DNA of 60,618 nucleotides from Dehalococcoidia bacterium (GTDB lineage: Bacteria > Chloroflexota > Dehalococcoidia > UBA2979): contig JAIBBD010000007.1 of assembly GCA_019694855.1 (NCBI GenBank), forward strand, positions 1 through 60,618. The letters run 5' to 3'. The notes below the pieces were generated by a model, which had not been told where the DNA came from, did not search any database, and saw only the letters and a list, made by a program, of their open reading frames with translations. The position numbers and the translations under genes are program-made. Numbering within the stretch: position 1 is the first letter of the stretch; each line of letters begins with the position of its first letter. Of the stretch, positions 52,755 through 60,051 are shown in pieces.

Positions 52755-53620
52755 CGGAAGACCACCGTCTTGTTGCCGTGCACGAGCACCCGGTCCTCGA
52801 GGTGCCACTGCACCGCGCGCGCCAGCACGGAGCGTTCGACCTCACGCCCGTGCCGCACGAGGTCGGCCCGCGTGTCACGATGCGACACCCGCACCACGTC
52901 CTGCTCGATGATCGGCCCCTCGTCGAGCTGCTCGGTCGCGTAGTGGGCCGTCGCACCGATGATCTTGACCCCGCGGTCGAATGCCTGCCCGTATGGGTCC
53001 GCGCCCGCAAACGCCGGCAGGAACGAGTGATGGATGTTGATCACCGCGTGCGGGTACTCCTCGATGAACGCCGGCGACAGCACCTGCATGTACCGCGCCA
53101 GCACGACGAGGTCTGCCTGCCCGCGCAGCAGCTCGCGGATCGCTCGCTCCTGCTCCGGCTTCGTGGCCGCGGTCACCGGCAGGTGGTGGTACGGGATGTC
53201 GAACGCCTCCACCTCTCGGCGCAGGTCGTCATGGTTCGAGATCACCATCGAGATCTCGGCTGCCAGCTCGCCCCGCCGCCACCGCCACAGCAGTTCGAGG
53301 AGACAGTGGTCCGCCTTCGACACGAGGATCGCCATCCGACGATGGTCGGCGCTGTACGCGACCTCCCACTGCATCTCGAACCCCGGCGCGATCCGCTCCC
53401 CGAACTCCGAGGCGATCCGCTGCGCCGGCGCGTCCAGCCCCGCCAGCTCGTATTCCAGGCGCAGGAAGAACTGCCCTCGCCCGTCCTCCGAGGAGTACTG
53501 GTCGGCCTGGACGATGTTCGCCCCGTGCTCGTACAGGAACGACGAGACCGCCGCCACGATTCCGGGCTTGTCCGGGCACTGCACGAGTAACCGCGCCGTC
53601 CCCGGCGCCTGCTCAACCAT
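52751..53620 (-). CDS. purU: Formyltetrahydrofolate deformylase PurU
   Basis: Hydrolyses 10-formyl-THF to THF and formate, balancing one-carbon pools and supplying formate for PurT-type purine synthesis. The 289 residues contain an N-terminal ACT domain (about 8-85, starting LLVQCPDKPGIVAAVSSFL) and a formyltransferase domain with MAILVSKADHCLLELL, the catalytic Asn/His region INIHHSFLPAFAGADPY and the late IEQDVVRVSHRD with the catalytic Asp nearby. The ATG at 53620 is clear. No purine genes are adjacent. Confidence 0.96.
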   Translation of the reverse strand: MVEQAPGTARLLVQCPDKPGIVAAVSSFLYEHGANIVQADQYSSEDGRGQFFLRLEYELAGLDAPAQRIASEFGERIAPGFEMQWEVAYSADHRRMAILVSKADHCLLELLWRWRRGELAAEISMVISNHDDLRREVEAFDIPYHHLPVTAATKPEQERAIRELLRGQADLVVLARYMQVLSPAFIEEYPHAVINIHHSFLPAFAGADPYGQAFDRGVKIIGATAHYATEQLDEGPIIEQDVVRVSHRDTRADLVRHGREVERSVLARAVQWHLEDRVLVHGNKTVVFR

Positions 53621-53665
53621 GGCCCGGATGATAGGTGCGCCCTCGGTCAGCGGCCATGCGCGGCA

Positions 53666-53878
53666 CTACCCGCCCGCCTCAACCTTCGCGATCCGGTCGA
53701 CGATCCCGAGGATCGCGCGCACCTCAACCAGATCGCCCTCCTGCGGGTCTGCGTACACCATGTCGTGCGACAGCCGCGCCTCGCGCAGGCCGTCCTCGCC
53801 TTCGCCGCGGTAGATCACGCGGTAATACCGCACCCCGTGCAGGTCGTACGGCTGTACTGCCTCGATCGTTGCTCGCAT
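53666..53878 (-). CDS. Small hypothetical protein, 70 residues
   Basis: A 70-residue product with strong translational signals: ATG at 53878 preceded by GGGAGG with a five-base spacer. It looks like a small beta-rich protein (RYYRVIYRGEGEDG and EGDLVEVRAILGIVDRIAKV). No cysteines, signal or membrane segment. I do not recognise the family. It is divergent from the haemoglobin gene and lies 45 bases upstream of purU on the same strand, so the two may be co-transcribed. Confidence 0.75.
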   Translation of the reverse strand: MRATIEAVQPYDLHGVRYYRVIYRGEGEDGLREARLSHDMVYADPQEGDLVEVRAILGIVDRIAKVEAGG

Positions 53879-53918
53879 CGTCGCCTCCCGCCCGCGCTTC
53901 GAGGGTAGACTGAGTCCG

Positions 53919-54569
53919 ATGCCGACTTCCATCGAGGCCGGGCTCTGCGGGCACTGCCGCTGGGCGCAGCGCATCCAGAGCGCCCGCGGCTCCGAGTTCA
54001 TCCGCTGCCGCCGCTCCGACGACGATTCGGCATTCCCAAGGTACCCACGGCTGCCGATGCACTCGTGCCCCGGCTTCCAGACCAACCGCCCCGTGGACGC
54101 GCCGCCCCTGCCCAGGCGCGCCCCAGGCGCACGAGCGGAGGTCCTCGTGACAAACCCGAATGAGCCGCTGTTCGAGCGCCTCGGCGGTCGCGAGGGCGTG
54201 GAGCGCATCGTCGACCGTTTCTACGATCTCGTGGAGGCCGACCCCGAGCTCCGCCCCCTCTTCCCCGAGGACATGCGGGCCGGCCGCGAGAAGCAGAAAT
54301 GGTTCTTCGAGCAGTGGTTCGGCGGCGACTTCCTCTACTCGCAGCGCTTCGGCCATCCCCGCCTGCGCCGTCGCCACTTCCCCTTCATCATCGACCAGAA
54401 GGCCGCCGGTCGCTGGCTCCGCCATTTCAACCAGGCCCTCCAGGACAGCGGCGTCGCGAGGACCGATATCGAGGAGATCATGGGCGGCCTCGGCCCTCTC
54501 GCCCATCACATGGTGAACGCCAGCGAGGACGTCCCACGCGATCCCCTCGGAGATGTCCGCATGAGTTGA
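53919..54569 (+). CDS. Truncated haemoglobin with N-terminal Cys-rich module
   Basis: The 216-residue frame has two parts. Residues 1-55 are a Cys-rich module (CGHCRWAQRI, FIRCRRSDDD, FPRYPRLPMHSCPGF) like small proteins that occur alone in other bacteria. From residue 77 comes a truncated haemoglobin with RIVDRFYDLVEADPELR (B10 Tyr region), WFFEQWFGG and the proximal-His region FGHPRLRRRHFPF, typical of group II. A GTG at 54147 in the same frame has its own Shine-Dalgarno (GCGGAGG) and would make a 140-residue globin alone. The gene may give a fusion, a free globin, or both. The globin would handle oxygen or nitric oxide. Confidence 0.85.
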   Translation: MPTSIEAGLCGHCRWAQRIQSARGSEFIRCRRSDDDSAFPRYPRLPMHSCPGFQTNRPVDAPPLPRRAPGARAEVLVTNPNEPLFERLGGREGVERIVDRFYDLVEADPELRPLFPEDMRAGREKQKWFFEQWFGGDFLYSQRFGHPRLRRRHFPFIIDQKAAGRWLRHFNQALQDSGVARTDIEEIMGGLGPLAHHMVNASEDVPRDPLGDVRMS

Positions 54570-54581
54570 GCGCTTGCAAAG

Positions 54582-54598
54582 TGCTGCTAGTCGCAGCA
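54582..54598 (+). promoter_or_regulatory. Inverted repeat before the antitoxin gene
   Basis: TGCTGC (54582-54587) and GCAGCA (54593-54598) flank TAGTC, ending ten bases before the antitoxin ATG. RHH antitoxins usually bind such palindromes to repress their own operon, so this is a likely operator. Confidence 0.5.
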
Positions 54599-54608
54599 TT
54601 CTGCATGC

Positions 54609-54848
54609 ATGCCAGTTTCCATCACGGTCCGCAACGTCCCCGATGAAACCCGCAACGAGCTCGCGGCCCGCGCCGCGCGCTCCGGCCGATCGCTCCAGGA
54701 GTACCTCCGCGTCCAGCTCATCGAGATGGCGGAACGGCCCGATAGAGCGCAGTGGGTAGCACAGGTTCGCGAGCACGTGCACGAATACGGCACCCATCTC
54801 ACGACCGATGAGATACTCCGATACCGTGACCAGGGCCGCCGCCGTTGA
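54609..54848 (+). CDS. RHH (FitA/VapB-like) antitoxin
   Basis: A 79-residue antitoxin. Residues 1-42 (VSITVRNVPDETRNELAARA) form a ribbon-helix-helix DNA-binding domain like FitA, and the C-terminal half, with HLTTDEILRYRDQGRRR, would wrap around the toxin. The gene is AT-normal for the window. The stop overlaps the toxin's TTG start by 4 bases (TTGA), ensuring antitoxin is made first. The putative operator is just upstream. Confidence 0.88.
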   Translation: MPVSITVRNVPDETRNELAARAARSGRSLQEYLRVQLIEMAERPDRAQWVAQVREHVHEYGTHLTTDEILRYRDQGRRR

Positions 54849-55243
54849 CGCTCGTCGTCGACGCGTCCCTCGTCGTCGCGGCGCTGATCGATGTCGAAGC
54901 CCCGGGCCAATGGGCGCGAGCGCTTCTCGCCCGGGAGTCAGTGGCAGCACCCCAACTGTTGCCTGCCGAGACAGCGAATGCTCTGCGAGGGGCGGTCATC
55001 TCGAGTCGCCTCACCGAGGCGGGCGCGTCGCGCGCATACACCGATCTCCTTCAGCTCCCCGTCGTGCTGTACGACTACGACGAGGTCGCCGACCGTGCCT
55101 GGGAGCTCCGCAACACCATCACCATCTATGACGCCTGGTACGTCGCCCTCGCCGAGGCGCTCGAGGTCCCACTCGCCACGCTCGACCTGCGCCTCGCCCG
55201 CGCACCCGGCGCTCATTGCACGTTCCTCACACCGCCCGCCTGA
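54845..55243 (+). CDS. PIN-domain toxin (VapC family)
   Basis: A 132-residue ribonuclease-type toxin. The four acidic residues of the PIN active site are all present: D6 (VVDASL), E42 (PAETAN), D96 (IYDAWYVALAEAL) and D114 (ATLDLRLA). It should cleave RNA, often tRNA or rRNA, when not held by the antitoxin. The start is TTG at 54845, coupled to the antitoxin stop. With all catalytic residues intact this pair is likely functional, unlike the relic at 16.1-16.3 kb. Confidence 0.9.
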   Translation: MTLVVDASLVVAALIDVEAPGQWARALLARESVAAPQLLPAETANALRGAVISSRLTEAGASRAYTDLLQLPVVLYDYDEVADRAWELRNTITIYDAWYVALAEALEVPLATLDLRLARAPGAHCTFLTPPA

Positions 55244-55282
55244 CCGGTCAGGGCGCTCCGAACGCGAGCGAAGCTCGCTGCC

Positions 55283-56005
55283 CTACGGCTTCTCCGCGAC
55301 GTGCAGCGCCACCGTCCCGAACATGAACGTCCGCACCCGCCGCACCTCGAACCCCGCCATGCGCAGCCGCGCCGACAGCTCGTCCGGCGTGAGGAAGTGG
55401 TCGACCGACACCGGCAGGTAGCGGTACGCGCTCGAGTGCCCCGAGACGAGCCGCCCCACGCGCGGAATGACGTGCTGGAAGTGGACGCGCGCCCCCGGCC
55501 GCAAGAGCCCGCGCTCCATCCGCGGAATCTCGAGGATCCCCACGCGCCCGCCCGGCTTGAGGACGCGCCACGCCTCGGAGAGTGCGGCGTCGAGGTCGGG
55601 GATGTTCCGCACGACGAACGCCGAGCACCACACGTCGAACGTCTCGTCGCCCACCGGCAGCCGCGTCGCGTCGCCGACCCCGAACGAGACGATGCCCGCG
55701 CGCCGCTCGACCGCCTTCTGCCGCGCCCGCACGACCATCGGCCGTGCGAAGTCCAGCCCGAACACGTATCCCGCCCCCGCGTTGAGACACGCGAACGAGA
55801 GGTCCCCCGTCCCGCACCCCACATCGAGGACCGCGTCGCCCGGCCGTACGAGCGCCCCCGCCGCCGCCTTCCGCCAGGCGTGGTGCCGTCCGCCCGTCAT
55901 CAGCGTGTTCATCAGGTCGTACCGCGCCGAGATGTCGCCGAACATCCCGCGCACGTACCCCGCGCGGTCCGCGTCCCCCTCGAACAGCTCCTCTGGCGTT
56001 GCCAT
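55283..56005 (-). CDS. menG: Menaquinone/ubiquinone biosynthesis C-methyltransferase (MenG/UbiE)
   Basis: A 240-residue SAM-dependent methyltransferase that methylates demethylmenaquinone. Its N-terminus has MFGDISARYDLMNTLMTGGRHHAWR, the UbiE/MenG signature, followed by motif I LDVGCGTGDLSF (about 60-71), LDFARPMV, and AFVVRNIPDLDAALSEAWRVLKPGG. In an organism without other ubiquinone genes in view, menaquinone is the likelier product. The ATG at 56005 is divergent from nurA across a 109-base promoter region. Confidence 0.93.
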   Translation of the reverse strand: MATPEELFEGDADRAGYVRGMFGDISARYDLMNTLMTGGRHHAWRKAAAGALVRPGDAVLDVGCGTGDLSFACLNAGAGYVFGLDFARPMVVRARQKAVERRAGIVSFGVGDATRLPVGDETFDVWCSAFVVRNIPDLDAALSEAWRVLKPGGRVGILEIPRMERGLLRPGARVHFQHVIPRVGRLVSGHSSAYRYLPVSVDHFLTPDELSARLRMAGFEVRRVRTFMFGTVALHVAEKP

Positions 56006-56059
56006 ACGAGGAGCATAGCGCCGCGCTCACTGGCGGCATCGAGTCAATAGCTTAAGCAT

Positions 56060-56089
56060 TTGAGACGAACAGCCGTTCTGCGCTATACT
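56060..56089 (+). promoter_or_regulatory. Candidate promoter of the nurA-herA-sbcDC operon
   Basis: TTGAGA (56060-56065) and TATACT (56084-56089) are spaced by 18 bases, ending 25 bases before the nurA ATG. This is one of the best sigma-70-type matches in the window. Confidence 0.65.
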
Positions 56090-56114
56090 CCGCCTCGGCT
56101 CCCCGGAGGCTCCA

Positions 56115-57095
56115 ATGGCGCTCCGCCTGCTCCCCTGGTCCCCCGAGTACGGCACCGGTATGCAGTTCGATGTCGACGCCAGCGCCGCCATGAACGGCGA
56201 GGGCTCGCCCACGATCGAGTTCACCGAGCGCCGCTCGTGGGAGCGTATTGTCCCTCACGCCGAGCCGCCGGCCGCCGTCCAGATCGTCGATGGCGTCCGC
56301 CGCGCCGAGGCGCATGCGATGGACGAAGCCGCCGACGGCTCGCTCGTGCTCGGCCTGTTCGGCTCCTACGCCGTGGGCGCCGTCTGCTGCAACGGCCGCG
56401 CGCAGCTCCTCGAAGACCACTTTCGAGTCGAGCGCCGTTACTTCCAGACGGCTGGCGACCCCATCTCGAGGGAGATCCCTGGCGGCAACGCCTCGCTCTG
56501 CTTCCGTGCCGAGCTGCCCGAGAATGCCACCACCGCCAACGACCTCGTTGCTGCCCTCAACCGCAAGATGCTCGACGAGGAGGAGAAGCTCGCCGAGGAG
56601 CTGTCGCGCGACGAGTCGATCCTGACCTTCGTGGACGGCCCTCTGCGCCTCCGCTCACCGGGCGACCACGTTATCGGCTACATCAAGCGCGTCCACCGCT
56701 GGTACCTCCCGGCCGAGCATCAGCGCCTCCTGCTCGACCTCGCCGTCGGCGAGCGCACCCCCGTGTTCCGCATCCTCGAGGGGGCCGAGGGCCGCCACGA
56801 CCGCCTCTCCTGGTTCCTCCGCCTTGCCGACCTGCGTGGCCACTACCATCCGCTCGCCGGCGTTATGCGCCTCGAGGTGCCCGGCTCGCTTCCCTGCGAC
56901 GCCGCCGCTCACCTCGCCGATCAGTCCGCGCTCGTGCTGCCCGGCCTCGCCTCCTCGCCCGTGCGCGACCCGCGCTCACCACAGAACCTCACCCCGGTCG
57001 GCGCGCTCGAGGCCGCCCTCACCCACCGCCTCGGCGACCGCCGCTGGATCAACCGCCTCCTCACCGCAGCCATTGAGCGCGAGGCCGCCGCATGA
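56115..57095 (+). CDS. nurA: NurA-domain nuclease
   Basis: A 326-residue NurA-like nuclease, which in archaea resects DNA ends together with HerA. The RNase-H-like core has the first acidic motif VQIVDGVRR (D59) and a second VDG at 173-175 (FVDGPLRLR), followed by GYIKRVHRWYL (189-199), which supplies basic residues. It uses ATG at 56115. The stop overlaps the herA start by 4 bases (ATGA), the arrangement expected if NurA and HerA form one complex. The domain call rests on motifs and on context with HerA. Confidence 0.85.
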   Translation: MALRLLPWSPEYGTGMQFDVDASAAMNGEGSPTIEFTERRSWERIVPHAEPPAAVQIVDGVRRAEAHAMDEAADGSLVLGLFGSYAVGAVCCNGRAQLLEDHFRVERRYFQTAGDPISREIPGGNASLCFRAELPENATTANDLVAALNRKMLDEEEKLAEELSRDESILTFVDGPLRLRSPGDHVIGYIKRVHRWYLPAEHQRLLLDLAVGERTPVFRILEGAEGRHDRLSWFLRLADLRGHYHPLAGVMRLEVPGSLPCDAAAHLADQSALVLPGLASSPVRDPRSPQNLTPVGALEAALTHRLGDRRWINRLLTAAIEREAAA

Positions 57096-58849
57096 CCGCC
57101 TTCGAGGAGGCTCGCCCCGTCGGTCTCGTCCTCGGCACCCGCGCCGAGGCCGCTACCCCGCTCGAGTTCTGGGTCTACGTCGACGAGGACTCCTACCTCC
57201 AACTCGATGACGTCGTCCACGTCCGCTCGCCGCTCCCTGGCGGCCGCCCCGTCGAGGCCATCGACCTCTATGGCGTCGTCGACGAGGTGCGCGCGCTCCA
57301 GGAAGGCGTGAGCTTCGACTCCGATGTCGCCCTCGCCACGCGAGGGATCCTCCCCGCCCAGACCGCGGTCGCCGCCCACGTCGCCGTCACCCGCATCGAG
57401 CCGGAGGTGTTCGTCCCGCCGCTGCCCGGCACCGAGGTCGCGCGCGCCCAGGGCGCCGCCCGTGACGCCGCCCTCTTCTTCGACGAGATGAAGCTCAAAG
57501 ACGGTACCGACACCCGGGTCGCCTTCGGACTCTCCCGCGCCGGCGAGCCGGTCTACGGCAACCTCCAGTTCCTGAACGGCGTCCGAGGCGGTCACGTGAA
57601 CATCTCCGGCATCTCCGGCGTCGCCACCAAGACCTCGTATGCGATGTTCCTGCTCTACTCCCTCTTCGAAGGCCCCGCGCTCGGCGCGCTCCGCGCCAAC
57701 ACCCGCGCTCTCGTCTTCAACGTGAAGGGCGAAGACCTGCTCTTCCTCGACCAGCCAAACGCCGACCTCGATGAGCTGAACCGCGAGGACTACGGCCGCC
57801 TCGATCTGCCTGCCCGCCCCTTCGAGTCGAGCGCCTTCTTCGTCCCCGTCGGCAAGGGCCAGAAGCCGATCCCCGACGCCGGCTCGAGAATGGACGGCGT
57901 CACCGGCTTCTACTGGACCCTCCATGAGTTCTGCGAGGAGCGCTACCTCCGCTTCCTCTTCGCCGACGCCGACTCCGAGGAGTCGCTCCGCTCCTACCTC
58001 GTCGACATCGTCGAGGCACGCCTCGCCGAGTGCGCCCTCGACACCCGCCGCGCCGGCACGATGGACGGCCGCGTCCTCGTCGGCGGCGAGACCATCGACA
58101 GCTTCGACGCCCTCGTCGACGTGATCGAAAAACACATCACCCCCGACGAGTACGAGGACAGCCTCGCCTGGGCCGGACGCGGCGGCAGCGCCGCCGCCCT
58201 CGGCACGGTGCGCGCCTTCATGCGCCGCCTTCGCGGCGCCATCCCCCACGTCGGCCACCTCATCCGCGGCCGCGCCTCCGAGGACAACGAGGCGCACCGC
58301 ATCGACTGGCAGTCCCAGCAGCTCACGGTCATCGGCATCAACAACCTCCACGACCGCGCCCAGCGCTTCGTCGTCGGCGTCGTCCTCAAGCGCCTCATGG
58401 CCCTCCGCGAGCAGCAGGGCGTGAACTCCGAGTCCGCCCGCGTGTTCGTCGTCCTCGACGAGCTGAACAAGTACGCCCCCCGCGAGGGCCACAGCCCGAT
58501 CAAGGACGTGCTGCTCGATATCGCCGAGCGTGGCCGCTCCCTCGGCGTCATCCTCATCGGCGCGCAGCAGACCGCCTCCGAGGTGGAGTCGCGCGTCGTC
58601 GCTAACTGCTCGTACCGCATCGTCGGCCGCCTCGACAGCGCCGAGGCCCAGCGCGGCGAGTATGGCTTCCTCACCCCCGCCGCCCGCGCCCGCGCCAGCC
58701 TCCTCAAGCCCGGCACGATGATCGTCCACCAGCCCGAGATCCCCGTGCCGCTCCTCGTGCGCTTCCCCTTCCCCGCCTGGGCCACCCGCGCCTCCGAGGT
58801 CGCCCGCACATCCGACCCCTTCGCCCGCTTCGAGCTCGGCCGCGTCTAG
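57092..58849 (+). CDS. herA: HerA-like hexameric DNA translocase
   Basis: A 585-residue FtsK/HerA-type ATPase that would pump DNA into the NurA nuclease. It has an N-terminal HAS-barrel-like beta domain (about 8-105), then a RecA-like core with Walker A GISGVATKT (173-181, K180), Walker B VFVVLDE (451-457, E457) and LLDIAERGRSLGVILIGAQQ, the region with the sensor glutamine and arginine finger. The C-terminal helix region ends in PFARFELGRV. It is translationally coupled to nurA and followed 16 bases later by sbcD. Confidence 0.92.
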   Translation: MTAFEEARPVGLVLGTRAEAATPLEFWVYVDEDSYLQLDDVVHVRSPLPGGRPVEAIDLYGVVDEVRALQEGVSFDSDVALATRGILPAQTAVAAHVAVTRIEPEVFVPPLPGTEVARAQGAARDAALFFDEMKLKDGTDTRVAFGLSRAGEPVYGNLQFLNGVRGGHVNISGISGVATKTSYAMFLLYSLFEGPALGALRANTRALVFNVKGEDLLFLDQPNADLDELNREDYGRLDLPARPFESSAFFVPVGKGQKPIPDAGSRMDGVTGFYWTLHEFCEERYLRFLFADADSEESLRSYLVDIVEARLAECALDTRRAGTMDGRVLVGGETIDSFDALVDVIEKHITPDEYEDSLAWAGRGGSAAALGTVRAFMRRLRGAIPHVGHLIRGRASEDNEAHRIDWQSQQLTVIGINNLHDRAQRFVVGVVLKRLMALREQQGVNSESARVFVVLDELNKYAPREGHSPIKDVLLDIAERGRSLGVILIGAQQTASEVESRVVANCSYRIVGRLDSAEAQRGEYGFLTPAARARASLLKPGTMIVHQPEIPVPLLVRFPFPAWATRASEVARTSDPFARFELGRV

Positions 58850-58865
58850 CGATGCAGGTCTAGGA

Positions 58866-60044
58866 ATGCGCTTCCTCCACACCGCCGACTGGCACGTCGG
58901 GCGCACCATTCGCGGACGCAGCCGCCGCGAGGAGTTCGAGGCCGTCCTCTCCGAGGTCGTCGAGATCGCCCGTGCCGAGGACGTCGAGTGCCTGATTGTC
59001 GCGGGCGACGTCTGGGACCAGCGCACCGCCGCGCCTGACTCCGACCGCCTCGTGTACGAGATGCTGCGCCGCTGCCGCGACCACGGCATCCAGGTCGTCC
59101 TCCTCGCCGGGAATCACGACTCGCCGAAAAAGCTCGAGGCGCTCGGCCACATCTCCGAGCTGATCGGCGTCTACACCCAGCCCGAGGTGCGCCGCCCCGA
59201 CGCCGGCGGCGTCATCACGGTCGAGGGCCGCGAGCACACCGCACGGATCGCCGCCGTCCCCTTCATCACCGAGGGTCAGTACGTCGGCGCCGCCGCCCTG
59301 ATGGGCCTCCAGGAGGAGTGGTACGGGAGCTACGCCGACGGCTGTGCGCACCTCCTGCGAGCGATGTGCGATCGTCTCCCCGCCGACACCGTGAACGTCC
59401 TCACCGCCCACCTCTTCGTGAACGGCGCGCAGTACGCGACCAAGGACGGCTCAGAGCAGCTCCTGCACATCGGCCAGGCGTACGGCGTCCACCCGCAGGG
59501 CCTGCCCGCCACGCCGCAGTACATCGCGCTCGGACACATCCATCGCCCGCAGCGCATCGCCGAGGCAGCCGCCCCCACCGCCTACGCGGGTTCCCTGCTC
59601 CAGCTCGACTTTGGCGAGGTGAACGACACCAAGGGCGTCTACATCGTCGACGCCGTCCCCGGCCGCCCGCTCAACGACCTCCGTTTCGTCGAGCTGACCG
59701 CCGGCCGCCGCCTGCGGGAGCTCCGCGGCAACCTGGACGTCGTACTCGCGCGCGCCTCCGAGGTCGCGGACGCCCACGTCCGTGTCGTCCTCGACGTCGA
59801 CCGCCCCGAGCCCGGGCTCGCCCAGCGCGTCCGCGACCAGATCCCCGCCGCCGTCGACGTCCGCCTCGACTACCCCGAGCTCGTCACCGAGTCCGAGGAG
59901 CGTCTCGCCCACCTCGACCCGCGGGAGCAGTTCGTCCGCTACTACCGCGCCCAGCACTCCGGTGCGGATCCCACGACGGAGCTCCTCGCCCTCTTCACCG
60001 AGCTGTACGAGGACGCTCAAACCGCAGAGCCTGTCGAGGCATGA
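58866..60044 (+). CDS. sbcD: DNA double-strand-break nuclease SbcD/Mre11
   Basis: A 392-residue metallophosphoesterase nuclease, partner of SbcC/Rad50. The five phosphoesterase motifs are visible: HTADWHVG (D8, H10), IVAGDVWDQ, LLAGNHDSP (GNHD), LTAHLF and ALGHIHRPQ. A C-terminal capping domain of about 140 residues follows. The complex processes hairpins and protein-blocked DNA ends. The ATG at 58866 is 16 bases after herA, and sbcC begins 7 bases after its stop. Confidence 0.95.
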   Translation: MRFLHTADWHVGRTIRGRSRREEFEAVLSEVVEIARAEDVECLIVAGDVWDQRTAAPDSDRLVYEMLRRCRDHGIQVVLLAGNHDSPKKLEALGHISELIGVYTQPEVRRPDAGGVITVEGREHTARIAAVPFITEGQYVGAAALMGLQEEWYGSYADGCAHLLRAMCDRLPADTVNVLTAHLFVNGAQYATKDGSEQLLHIGQAYGVHPQGLPATPQYIALGHIHRPQRIAEAAAPTAYAGSLLQLDFGEVNDTKGVYIVDAVPGRPLNDLRFVELTAGRRLRELRGNLDVVLARASEVADAHVRVVLDVDRPEPGLAQRVRDQIPAAVDVRLDYPELVTESEERLAHLDPREQFVRYYRAQHSGADPTTELLALFTELYEDAQTAEPVEA

Positions 60045-60051
60045 ATCCCCG

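Noticed and set aside
56921-59089. A 722-codon open frame on the reverse strand opposite herA and sbcD.
   Set aside because: It is antisense to two well-conserved genes, made almost only of Asp, Glu, Gly, Val and Ala, with no recognisable motif. Long antisense frames are expected from the GC-rich third codon positions here.
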